Assembly (NCBI GenBank): GCA_031254955.1
Contig: JAIRTK010000167.1
Span: 1-10,790 of the forward strand
DNA: 10,790 nt
Origin: Opitutaceae bacterium
GTDB taxonomy: Bacteria; Verrucomicrobiota; Verrucomicrobiia; Opitutales; Opitutaceae
Direction of reading: 5' to 3'
Shown: piece by piece, positions 1-6,454 of the stretch
Layout of the letters: each line of letters starts with the position of its first letter
Numbering within the stretch: position 1 is the first letter of the stretch
Notes under the pieces: generated by a model
Database searches by the model: none
The model's input: the letters and a program-made list of their open reading frames with translations, nothing else
Told to the model about the DNA's origin: nothing
Program-made: the position numbers and the translations under genes

Positions 1-220
1 CGTTTCCAAGGCGACAAAATAATTAGGAAATGCTCTAAAAACTCCTCCCAACCTCCCAACCTCCGTGCCCTCCGCGTCTCCGTGGGTTAAAAGTTCCTGC
101 AACAGGCAGCGAAAGCGACGAGCCGTTTTTTATGGGCCTTGCTGCCATCGGGGGTTTTTTGTTTGGAGCTTCGTTTTCTTGGTTTTCCTTCTGTTCGAAC
201 CTGGCAGTCCTCCGGCGCAT
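1..220. other. Non-coding stretch downstream of the DUF58 gene
   Basis: I see no gene here. It is less GC-rich than the neighbouring coding DNA. Bases 46-64 hold short direct repeats (tcccaacc twice), followed by a stretch around 62-91 reading as repeated ctccgtg/ctccgcg words, which looks like a dispersed intergenic repeat rather than a gene. A weak 4-bp hairpin (cctg/cagg, 95-105) is followed on the minus strand by ACTTTT. It could help end the operon transcript but is too short to call a terminator. Whether further operon genes lie beyond position 1 cannot be seen. Confidence 0.6.
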
Positions 221-1324
221 TCAGCCGGTCAGTTCCACCGCGCCGTTTGCCCGCGGCTCGCCGCCCAGCGCTTCGACCAGCGGGCCTTCGCACGGCACGC
301 GCACGAGCAACACGTCGCGGCGGCGCGCCGACTCGCGCCAGAGCGCGAAATGCCGCGCGTAGGCATCGCGATAACGCGCGGCCAGCGCGTCGTCGATGCG
401 TTGGCGCCGCGTTCCGCCTGTCTCGCAATCCATCAGCTCCACGTTGCCCCGTCCGGGGGCCTCGGCCTCGGAGGCCAGCGCGGGGGCGAACACCACCGCC
501 AGCCCTCCGCCCGCGGACATGCCCGCAAGCAGCGGGGCCGGATCGCCCGGAAACAACAAGTCTGACACGAGCACCTTCAGCGCGCCCGCGCGCCACGGCA
601 GCGGGCCGGGCATGCCCGCCGCCGCGTCACGGGTGCCGGCACCGGCGCCGGCGGTAGCGATGGCTGCGCCAGCAGCTCCGACGATGGCGCCGGCACCAGC
701 AGCGCCAACACCACTGCCTCCGCTGGCAGCCGCGGCACCAGCAACGCCGCCGCCGACACCAGCGGCACCAGCAGCACCGCCGCCGCCTCCGCCGGCAGCG
801 CCGCCGCCGCCGCCGCCGTCCGGGCCTGCCGTGGAAAAGCGCCCAATCCGTCCGGCGCGGGCGGATTCCACCGGCACGGGCCGTATCAAACGTCCGGATA
901 CCGCGTGCACGCGCGCCGGCGCGCCGGCGCGGTCGGCGCCCGACACGCAAAACGCCGCCAGCGCGGCGAGCCGGGCCGCCTTTTCCGCCGCGAACATCAT
1001 CGAGCCGGACACATCCGCCATCACGTCCACCAGCGGCGACACCTCCGCGCGATGGAGCTTCATCACGAGCCGCCCGGTGCGCGCGTAGGCCGCCCAATGG
1101 ATGTGGCGCGGATCGTCGCCCGGGAGGTAGTCGCGGTGGTCCTGAAAGTCGATCGAGCTGCCCGCGCCCGCGCCCTGCCACGCGCCCTGCCGCCCGCGCC
1201 ACACCTGCCTGCCAAACGGCAGCCGGTAGCGCGTCGCCGCGAGCGCGCCGGCGCGCATCGCGGCGAGTTCCGCGCTTTTCAACGCGGCGTCCGCGGGCGG
1301 GACGGCGGCGGCGGCGGCGCTCAT
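221..1324 (-). CDS. DUF58 domain / von Willebrand factor A-like protein
   Basis: A 367-residue protein with no membrane segment or signal peptide, so probably cytoplasmic. The DUF58 signature is clear at residues 59-94 (DFQDHRDYLPGDDPRHIHWAAY, then GRLVMKLHR). A MIDAS-type metal site, DVSGSM (D104, S106, S108), follows, as expected for a vWA-like fold, and VLVSDLLFPG (251-260) is the later vWA core strand. DUF58 proteins are usually encoded beside MoxR ATPases and are thought to act as their adaptor or effector partners. The ATG overlaps the permease stop (ATGA), and GGGGAGG lies about 10 bases upstream inside the permease gene, so translational coupling is likely. Residues 167-230 are almost pure Gly/Ala and sit where the family normally has a helix and loop between the MIDAS strand and the next core strand. 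Without this tract the length would be about 300, normal for soluble DUF58 proteins. The exact biological role is unknown. Confidence 0.93.
   Translation of the reverse strand: MSAAAAAVPPADAALKSAELAAMRAGALAATRYRLPFGRQVWRGRQGAWQGAGAGSSIDFQDHRDYLPGDDPRHIHWAAYARTGRLVMKLHRAEVSPLVDVMADVSGSMMFAAEKAARLAALAAFCVSGADRAGAPARVHAVSGRLIRPVPVESARAGRIGRFSTAGPDGGGGGGAAGGGGGGAAGAAGVGGGVAGAAAASGGSGVGAAGAGAIVGAAGAAIATAGAGAGTRDAAAGMPGPLPWRAGALKVLVSDLLFPGDPAPLLAGMSAGGGLAVVFAPALASEAEAPGRGNVELMDCETGGTRRQRIDDALAARYRDAYARHFALWRESARRRDVLLVRVPCEGPLVEALGGEPRANGAVELTG
635..826 (-). repeat. Gly/Ala low-complexity tract inside the DUF58 gene
   Basis: About 190 bases built from GGC runs and variants of GCTGGTGCC, encoding residues 167-230 of the DUF58 protein. 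Many codons here end in T (GCT, GGT, GTT), unlike the C/G-ending codons on either side, which suggests expansion of a simple sequence rather than selection on ordinary protein. The reading frame is intact across it. Confidence 0.85.
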
Positions 1325-3030
1325 TTGCGGCCCGCCTCCCCGGCGTCCGAAGCCCCGCCCGGCCCGGCGAGATCGCGCACGCGCCGCCAGTAGGGCCGTG
1401 TTTTCCACCAATACAGCAACGCCAGCGCCCCCATCATCAATGCCTGCCGCATGACCACCGACTCGATAAAGCCGGACATGCGATCCAGCAGCCTCACATC
1501 CACCCAGAAACTGCACACCGGCAGCACCGAGCAGACCAGGTTGCCCACGCCTTTTATCCACATCATGATTTCGTTGAACTCGTAGATGTTGATGATGATG
1601 ACGGACAACACCCCGCCGATCGCCTGCATCGCGAGAAAGAACAGCCACCCGAACCGCGCCAGACGCGGGATGAAAGCCAGCAGCACCATCGGGCCGACCA
1701 GCGCCGGCCACATTTGCGCGACCAGCCACGCGAAGCCGAAAAGGTTCCGGCCCGGAATCGAGCCGGTCCTGAGAAACACAAGCGCCATCGCGCCCGCCAG
1801 CACGATGCCGCCCGCCGCGAACACCGCCGCGCTCTGCCAGCCGGGCAGGAGCGCCCGCCCCGCGAGCGCGCGCCATCCTCCGCGCCCCGCCCACGCCCGC
1901 GCCTGCACCGCCATCGGCTCGCCGCGCATCATCATCTCCAAGCCGCACATCAGCAGCATCGCGACCAGCGCGAACATGAACTGCCCCGCCACCATCCCCG
2001 CGCTGCTCCCGAACCACGCCAGCAACGGCACCGGGATGAAACCCGGCAGGCTGATGAGGCGCGTGGAGACCGCGTGGTTTTCCGACGGCGGCGCGATCTG
2101 CCGCACCGCCTGGATCAGGCAAAACACCAGCACCAGCGCCGCGTCGAAAACGACCAGCGCCCACACGAGCCAGTCCGCGCCGCCGAGTCCCCGGAAAAAC
2201 GAACCGCGCCGGAACGCCAAGGCAAAAAGCCCCACGCCCGATAGCTGCATCACCGCCAAAAAACCAATCGCGATCACAACGCGCAAAAACGGCGACAACG
2301 CCGACAGCCACAACGTCGCCGCCGTCAACACGCCGCAGGCGCCATACAGGCACGCGGCCACCAGCAAATCGTTGGGCAGATCGACCGAGCCGAAAAAATG
2401 CCGCACCACGCCGTAAGGCAGCAACGCCATCGCCAGCAGCGCGGCCTGCGCCATGAGCGAAGTCCACTTGCCCAGCACCACGCGCCACGCCGACAGGCGC
2501 GTGAGCAGCAGCAGGTCGATGTTGCGCCCGGTGATTTCGCCGCGCAGCCCGGCCAGGCCGCGCAACGGCGTGAGCACGACAAACGTGCCGCCCAGCACGC
2601 CCCAGAAGAAGCCGTTGACGGTGCCCAACGCCGCGCCCGACATGCCCATCTCGGCGACAAACGCGCCGATGAGCATGAGCACCATTACGAATTGAAACCC
2701 GACGAGCGCGCCCACAAACGCCCGCGTGCGCAGCCCTTGGCGAAGCTCCTTGACCAGCATCGGCGGCAGCCAGGCGGGAAAGTCAAAACGCGGCGCGCGC
2801 GCGGCGGCTCCATGCGGCGCGGCAGACTCATGCGGCGCGGCAGGCTGCTCATGCGGTGCGGACGGCTCATGCGGTGCGGCGGCGGAAATGGCGGACGGGG
2901 CGGACGACGCAGGAATGGCAGGCTGCGCGGATGGCGCGGGAATGGCGGGCGAAGCGGACGGCGCGGGAATGGCGGGCGAAGCGGGAGGCGCGGGCGAGGT
3001 GGGCGGGGTGGAAAAAGATGCGTCACTCAT
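1321..3030 (-). CDS. ABC-2 type transporter permease
   Basis: A 569-residue polytopic membrane protein. Residues 1-84 are a Pro/Ala/Ser-rich leader without membrane segments. The conserved part starts at LPPMLVKELRQGLRTRAFV (88-106), the cytoplasmic entry motif I associate with ABC-2 permeases next to MoxR/DUF58 genes in Planctomycetota and Verrucomicrobiota. About ten hydrophobic segments follow (roughly 103-127, 140-155, 192-211, 223-245, 250-272, 286-308, 346-362, 402-420, 433-455, 460-481, 528-541), and the C-terminus is short and charged. It is the membrane half of an exporter whose ATPase lies just upstream. The open frame continues upstream to 3189, but that part runs through an inverted repeat and does not look like protein, so I chose the ATG at 3030. 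No Shine-Dalgarno sequence is evident there. The 3' end overlaps the DUF58 start by four bases. The substrate is unknown. Confidence 0.87.
   Translation of the reverse strand: MSDASFSTPPTSPAPPASPAIPAPSASPAIPAPSAQPAIPASSAPSAISAAAPHEPSAPHEQPAAPHESAAPHGAAARAPRFDFPAWLPPMLVKELRQGLRTRAFVGALVGFQFVMVLMLIGAFVAEMGMSGAALGTVNGFFWGVLGGTFVVLTPLRGLAGLRGEITGRNIDLLLLTRLSAWRVVLGKWTSLMAQAALLAMALLPYGVVRHFFGSVDLPNDLLVAACLYGACGVLTAATLWLSALSPFLRVVIAIGFLAVMQLSGVGLFALAFRRGSFFRGLGGADWLVWALVVFDAALVLVFCLIQAVRQIAPPSENHAVSTRLISLPGFIPVPLLAWFGSSAGMVAGQFMFALVAMLLMCGLEMMMRGEPMAVQARAWAGRGGWRALAGRALLPGWQSAAVFAAGGIVLAGAMALVFLRTGSIPGRNLFGFAWLVAQMWPALVGPMVLLAFIPRLARFGWLFFLAMQAIGGVLSVIIINIYEFNEIMMWIKGVGNLVCSVLPVCSFWVDVRLLDRMSGFIESVVMRQALMMGALALLYWWKTRPYWRRVRDLAGPGGASDAGEAGRK
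2811..2880 (-). repeat. Tandem 18/21-base repeat encoding Pro-His-Glu units
   Basis: The plus-strand word catgcgg recurs at 2811, 2829, 2850 and 2868, spaced 18, 21 and 18 bases. All spacings are multiples of three, so the permease frame is kept. The repeats encode the PHE/PHG motifs at residues 53-73 of the permease leader. Confidence 0.85.
2884..2991 (-). repeat. Four tandem 27-base repeats in the permease leader
   Basis: Four consecutive 27-base units (2884-2910, 2911-2937, 2938-2964, 2965-2991). The last two are nearly identical and share gaatggcgggcgaagcgg; the first two are more diverged. They encode nine-residue units such as PAIPAPSAS in the N-terminal leader of the permease. Confidence 0.88.
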
Positions 3031-3077
3031 GGCGAGGGAAAAACGGAGATGGAAAGGGGAACCCGATGGACGCGACA

Positions 3078-3246
3078 GCGACTGGGAGCGCCGGCATCCT
3101 GCCGGCAGACGGCGCGCAGCGCCGCCCGCGTGGCACGGGGTCGAAAAGGAGCACGGGTCTCTCGCCCGCGAGACGGGACGGCGCGGCACGGGCCGTCAAC
3201 CCGTGTCGCGCAAACCTGCCGGCAGGATGCCGGCGCTCCCAGTCGC
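3078..3246. repeat. Perfect 31-bp inverted repeat element between ABC ATPase and permease genes
   Basis: The arms at 3078-3108 and 3216-3246 are exact reverse complements over 31 bases, each containing gccggcatcctgccggca or its complement, with a 107-base middle. The middle holds smaller hairpins: cacggg/cccgtg at 3187-3205 and tctcg/cgaga near 3159-3173. The element starts 18 bases after the ATPase stop and ends 47 bases before the permease ATG, so it would be transcribed within the operon mRNA and could fold into a long stem. I recall this kind of sequence as a dispersed intergenic repeat in Verrucomicrobiota, but I cannot search for copies. Confidence 0.9.
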
Positions 3247-3264
3247 TCGCGCGTCTCCGAAGCG

Positions 3265-4446
3265 TCACGGCGCGCCTCCTTCCTCCGCCGCCGACGCTTG
3301 TGCCGCCGACGCCGCTTGCGGCAGCGACAGCGGCGTTTGCGACGACAGCGGCACTTGCGCAGACAGCGACGTTTGCGGCGCCGACAGCGTTTGCGGCGGC
3401 AGCGCAGACAGCGCTTGCGGCGACAGCGTTTGCGGCAGCGGCAGCGGCGGCGGCGCGGCGGGCGGGCGGGCGCCGCCGTTGCCATCCTTGCGGCGCAGCA
3501 TGTCCACAAACGCCTCCTCCAGCCGGCGCTCCTGACGGCGGAACTCCACCACCGCCAAGTCCGCCGCGAGCCGTCGCAGCTCGGATGCGATGGCCGCGGG
3601 ATCGGACGAGGCAAACTCCGCCCGCCCGCCGTCGCGGCGCGCCTCGACCAGCCTCCAGCCGGGACGCGTCAACATCCACGCGGCCAGCGCGTCCGCGCCG
3701 CCCGCGCCGTGTATCACGATATCGAATACCGCCGCGCCCGTGTCGTCGCGCCGCCGCAGGCTTTCCTTGTCGCCGTGGTGCACGACGCGGCCCGCGTCCA
3801 TGAACACGAGCGTGTCGCACATCTCGCCCAGCTCGGACAGGATGTGCGAGCTGATGAGCAGCGTCTTGCCGCGCCCGCGCAGGATGCGCACGAGGTTCTT
3901 GAACTCAAGGCGCGCCTTCGGGTCGAGGCCGGCGGCCGGCTCGTCGAGGATGAGAAACTCCGGGTCGTTGAGCAGCGTGCGCCCGAGGCAGAGGCGTTGC
4001 ATCTGTCCCTTCGAAAGCGCCGGGGCGGGGCGGTCGCGCAACGGCGTGAGATCGGTGAACTCCATCACCTCGGCCACCTGCCGCTCCAGCTCGGCCCCGC
4101 GATAGCCGTGGGCGCGCGCGAAAAAGTCGAGGTAGTCAAACACCGTCGTGTCGCCGTAGGGCGTGAAGTGGTCCGGCATCCAGCCGATGCGGCGGCGCAC
4201 GAGGTTCGGGTGATCGACGATGTCGATGCCGCCGATGCGCACGCCGCCGGAGTCCGGCAGGTCGAGCGTGGCGAGGATGCGCATCGTGGTGGTCTTGCCC
4301 GCGCCGTTCGCGCCGATGAGGCCCGCCACCTGGCCGCGCGCCAGCGTGAACGACACGCCATCCACCGCGCGCACCGCGCCAAACGCGCGCGCGAGCCGCC
4401 GCACCTCGACGAGCGGGGCGCCCGTGGTGGTCGCGGGGCGGCTCAT
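3265..4446 (-). CDS. ABC transporter ATP-binding protein (ABC-2 exporter type)
   Basis: A 393-residue protein, probably the ATPase of the exporter whose permease gene follows. Visible motifs: Walker A GANGAGKT (45-52), the position of the Q-loop as IGWMPD (88-92, Asp where many ABC ATPases have Gln, seen in this subgroup), signature LSKGQMQR (144-151), Walker B FLILDEP with GLDP (164-176), and the switch His in SSHILSE (His201). An accessory C-terminal domain with LEEAFVDMLRR (309-319) is typical of ABC-2 ATPases. Residues 327-393 are a Pro/Ser/Gln/Leu-rich repetitive tail absent from ordinary members. The ATG at 4446 lies just before PLVEVRRLARAFGAVRAV, the normal N-terminus, and is preceded by a purine-rich GGAGGGGAGGGGG at a loose distance. 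The longer open frame to 4836 is rejected because it overlaps the upstream gene. Confidence 0.94.
   Translation of the reverse strand: MSRPATTTGAPLVEVRRLARAFGAVRAVDGVSFTLARGQVAGLIGANGAGKTTTMRILATLDLPDSGGVRIGGIDIVDHPNLVRRRIGWMPDHFTPYGDTTVFDYLDFFARAHGYRGAELERQVAEVMEFTDLTPLRDRPAPALSKGQMQRLCLGRTLLNDPEFLILDEPAAGLDPKARLEFKNLVRILRGRGKTLLISSHILSELGEMCDTLVFMDAGRVVHHGDKESLRRRDDTGAAVFDIVIHGAGGADALAAWMLTRPGWRLVEARRDGGRAEFASSDPAAIASELRRLAADLAVVEFRRQERRLEEAFVDMLRRKDGNGGARPPAAPPPLPLPQTLSPQALSALPPQTLSAPQTSLSAQVPLSSQTPLSLPQAASAAQASAAEEGGAP
3291..3447 (-). repeat. Degenerate 18-base minisatellite in the ABC ATPase tail
   Basis: The plus-strand core (c/t)ttg(c/t)g occurs eight times, at 3297, 3315, 3336, 3354, 3372, 3390, 3414 and 3429. 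The spacings are 18, 21, 18, 18, 18, 24 and 15 bases, all multiples of three. Between cores the filler is gcagcgacag-like. On the minus strand this encodes six- to eight-residue units of the type Q-T-L-S-x-P at the C-terminus of the ATPase. Confidence 0.87.
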
Positions 4447-4655
4447 TTCAAAACCCCCTCCCCTCCGCCCGCGCCCACTTCGCGGCGCGCCCGGTAAGGA
4501 GGTCTCTCCGAGACCTCCGCAGCCGCGCCCGAAATACGGACGCGCTCGGAATGTTTTGCGACGCTCGGCGGAGGTCTCGGGGCGGCCACCCCGCCTTGAA
4601 ATGCCTCGCGGCCCGTTGGGAAATGCGAAGCGTTGGCCAAGGCGTCCGGCGTCAT
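4443..4655 (-). CDS. Small 70-codon ORF in the repeat-bearing spacer (doubtful)
   Basis: The ORF starts with an ATG that overlaps the stop of the upstream exported-protein gene (ATGA) and ends with a TGA that overlaps the ATPase ATG (ATGA), so it fills the spacer exactly. It begins MTPDALANASHFPTG and becomes Pro/Arg/Gly-rich through the inverted-repeat part. I recognise no domain, signal or membrane segment. Most of its length is dictated by a repeat-like sequence with hairpins, so it may be a non-functional frame that happens to keep translation coupled across the spacer. The exact fit at both ends is the only reason to list it. Confidence 0.3.
   Translation of the reverse strand: MTPDALANASHFPTGREAFQGGVAAPRPPPSVAKHSERVRISGAAAEVSERPPYRARREVGAGGGEGVLK
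4498..4594. repeat. Cluster of inverted repeats between exported-protein and ABC ATPase genes
   Basis: A 9-bp stem with a 3-base loop (ggaggtctc/gagacctcc, 4498-4518) is followed by a second copy of its arm. Bases 4508-4520 (ccgagacctccgc) are the exact reverse complement of 4568-4580. A further hairpin, cgggg/ccccg, lies at 4578-4593. The alternative pairings would be mutually exclusive in RNA. The arrangement looks like a dispersed palindromic element inserted in the operon spacer. Confidence 0.85.
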
Positions 4656-6454
4656 GGTCTGCGCGCCTCCTCCACGCGTCCGGTGTAGAGGACGGTGTCC
4701 TCCCGCCAGCGGATGGACTTGAGCGTGTCGAGCGGCGCGAGGCCTCCCGCCCCTCCCGCCCCTCCCGCTCCTCCCGCCCCGCCCCACGCGTAGAAATGCC
4801 CGCGCTCGATTCCGTCCTCGTTGAGCTTCCGGGCAAACCGGGCGGTGGTCGTGCCGGGGCTGAGTTTTTCGAGCGGCGTGCGCCGGCCCGGCGCGAGTTC
4901 CTCCACGCCCCAGGCTTCGTCTTCGTCGTCGATGTAGGTGAAATTGTTCAACACGGTCGTCAGGCTCGAAAGCACGACCGGCGGCGCGCCGTTTTTTCTC
5001 CCGGCGGCCAGCTCCACCCGCGCGCGGGTCGGCGTGATGCGCCAGAGCGAGTGCACCTGGCGCTTGCGGCTCTCGAACCACGCGCCGTCCGCGCGCCCGG
5101 CCTCGCGGTTCATGCGGATGCCATTGGTAACGCCGCGACGGAATTCGCGCGACAACGCCGTGTCGTCCTCGATGGCGAAGGATTTCCCGAGCAGCACGCC
5201 CGTGCGCGAGACTTGCTGCTGGAAAACCGCCGCCTTGTTTTCGCCCGGCATGAGCACGACGAGCGCGCGCCGCGTGCCCGCGCCGCCGAAGCCGTCGGCC
5301 AGCACGATCGCCGCGCCGAGCAGCACCGACGCGAGTATCGAGAGCGCCGGCACGGTGAAAAACAGCCGGTGGCGTCGCCGCTCCGGCGCGAGGAAATAAA
5401 TGTTCACCGGCCCGACCACGATGCCGAACGCAATCAAAAACAGCACCAGCAGCAGCGTGCCGCGCTCGACCTCCCACGCATCGAAATCGTCGTTGTCCAG
5501 CAGCGTGGCGAGCCGGCTCCACGGCCCCCGCAACCAGGAGTCACTCTCTTCGTCGGACTCGCCGACGCGGCGGCGGCTCCCAAGATGCGAGCCTTGTTTT
5601 TCCCACTCGGCCTTCTTCGCGAGGCAGGCCGTGACCAGCGCCTCCGCGCTGCCCGGCGTGATTGCGCCCACGCCGAGGCTCCCGGACGGCCGCGCATTCC
5701 GCGCCTGAAACGCTCGCTCCCGGACCAGCCAAAGCGTCCCGCCCAGCGCCACCCATTCGCGCAAAGCCGCGCGGCGCGCGCCGTCGAGCGCGTCAAACTC
5801 GTCCGCCCCCATCGCCACAAAGTCAAACGGCGACCACACGCGCCAGTCCGCCGGCCAGCGCGCCGGCGCGCAAATGTCGAGCGAGATGCCGGCGCCCGGC
5901 GCGGGTGCCGCGCCGCTGCTCCGCGTCATGGCCGCGCGCACCGCCAGTTCCTGCGCGGGCGTGGCCGCGACGATCGGGGCGATGCGGTTGGCGGTCGAAA
6001 CCCTGCCGCCCCCGCCCAGCACGCCAGGCCCCGCGCCGGTGACCGCCGCAAAGCGGAAGGACCCCGTCCGGACGCCCACGGGGCCGGGCACAAACACGAC
6101 TGTCTCGCTCGCGGCGCGCCCCGAAAGCCGGAGCCGGACGGACGAGCCGGCGCGCATGTTGGCGCGGCCCGACTCCGTGGTCTCGAACCGGAGCAGCCAC
6201 TCGCCCTCGCCCTCCATGCGGTTCTCGATTTTCACCATCACCGGCAGGAAACCGCGTCCGTCCCACGCATGGCTGGCCGCCTCCAGCGAGATTTTCACGA
6301 TCTCGTCATCCGTGCGGAGCAGCGTCACGCCCTGCGCGAACGCCGGCGCCGCGACGGCAAGGAGCAGCGCGAAAAACGAGGCCGCCCGCGCGGGCAAAAC
6401 CCGCCCCGCCTTTCGTATCCAATCATATGATACATCCTTCATCGCGCGCGTCAC
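4652..6454 (-). CDS. Exported/membrane protein with two central helices, MoxR-operon type
   Basis: A 600-residue protein with a signal peptide: basic IRKAGRVLPAR, hydrophobic ASFFALLLAVAAP, likely cleavage after AFA (residue 40). Residues 41-200 look like beta-sandwich sequence. Residues 205-245, with ALREWVALGGTLWLV, resemble the GATase-like segment common in membrane proteins of MoxR/DUF58 clusters. Two membrane helices follow (about 333-355 and 364-388), separated by GPVNIYFLAPERRRRH, whose Arg cluster should be cytoplasmic; both large domains would then face the periplasm. A poly Gly/Ala stretch lies at 559-571. The GTG start overlaps the MoxR stop (GTGA), which favours coupling; an ATG four codons in (6442) is an equally possible start. 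No Shine-Dalgarno sequence is evident for either. Likely a structural or sensing subunit of the same envelope complex; function unknown. Confidence 0.85.
   Translation of the reverse strand: MTRAMKDVSYDWIRKAGRVLPARAASFFALLLAVAAPAFAQGVTLLRTDDEIVKISLEAASHAWDGRGFLPVMVKIENRMEGEGEWLLRFETTESGRANMRAGSSVRLRLSGRAASETVVFVPGPVGVRTGSFRFAAVTGAGPGVLGGGGRVSTANRIAPIVAATPAQELAVRAAMTRSSGAAPAPGAGISLDICAPARWPADWRVWSPFDFVAMGADEFDALDGARRAALREWVALGGTLWLVRERAFQARNARPSGSLGVGAITPGSAEALVTACLAKKAEWEKQGSHLGSRRRVGESDEESDSWLRGPWSRLATLLDNDDFDAWEVERGTLLLVLFLIAFGIVVGPVNIYFLAPERRRHRLFFTVPALSILASVLLGAAIVLADGFGGAGTRRALVVLMPGENKAAVFQQQVSRTGVLLGKSFAIEDDTALSREFRRGVTNGIRMNREAGRADGAWFESRKRQVHSLWRITPTRARVELAAGRKNGAPPVVLSSLTTVLNNFTYIDDEDEAWGVEELAPGRRTPLEKLSPGTTTARFARKLNEDGIERGHFYAWGGAGGAGGAGGAGGLAPLDTLKSIRWREDTVLYTGRVEEARRP
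4743..4778 (-). repeat. Four tandem 9-base repeats (Gly-Gly-Ala codons)
   Basis: The plus-strand unit cctcccgcc occurs four times in a row, with one t/c change in the third copy. It encodes the GGAGGAGGAGG run near the C-terminus of the exported protein. Confidence 0.9.

Noticed and set aside
93..110. Rho-independent terminator after DUF58
   Set aside because: The stem is only 4 bp and the T-run after it is short, so it does not meet the usual pattern.
1325..2488. N-terminal extension of the DUF58 frame
   Set aside because: The extension overlaps the permease in another frame and is low-complexity; the DUF58 homology starts just after the ATG at 1324, which has a purine-rich leader.
3031..3189. 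Upstream extension of the permease frame
   Set aside because: It would translate one arm and the middle of the inverted repeat, giving Arg/Cys/Pro-rich sequence unlike a permease N-terminus.
3078..3246. CRISPR array or insertion sequence
   Set aside because: There are only two arms in inverted orientation, no regular spacers, and no transposase ORF inside the 107-base middle.
2398..4497. Long plus-strand open frame of about 700 codons
   Set aside because: It lies antisense to the ABC ATPase and permease, is very rich in Arg/His/Gln/Ala, and shows no domain. It is the usual shadow of high-GC coding DNA.
4220..6430. Plus-strand open frame of about 736 codons
   Set aside because: Antisense shadow of the exported protein and ABC ATPase genes; the real genes have clear motifs and a signal peptide.
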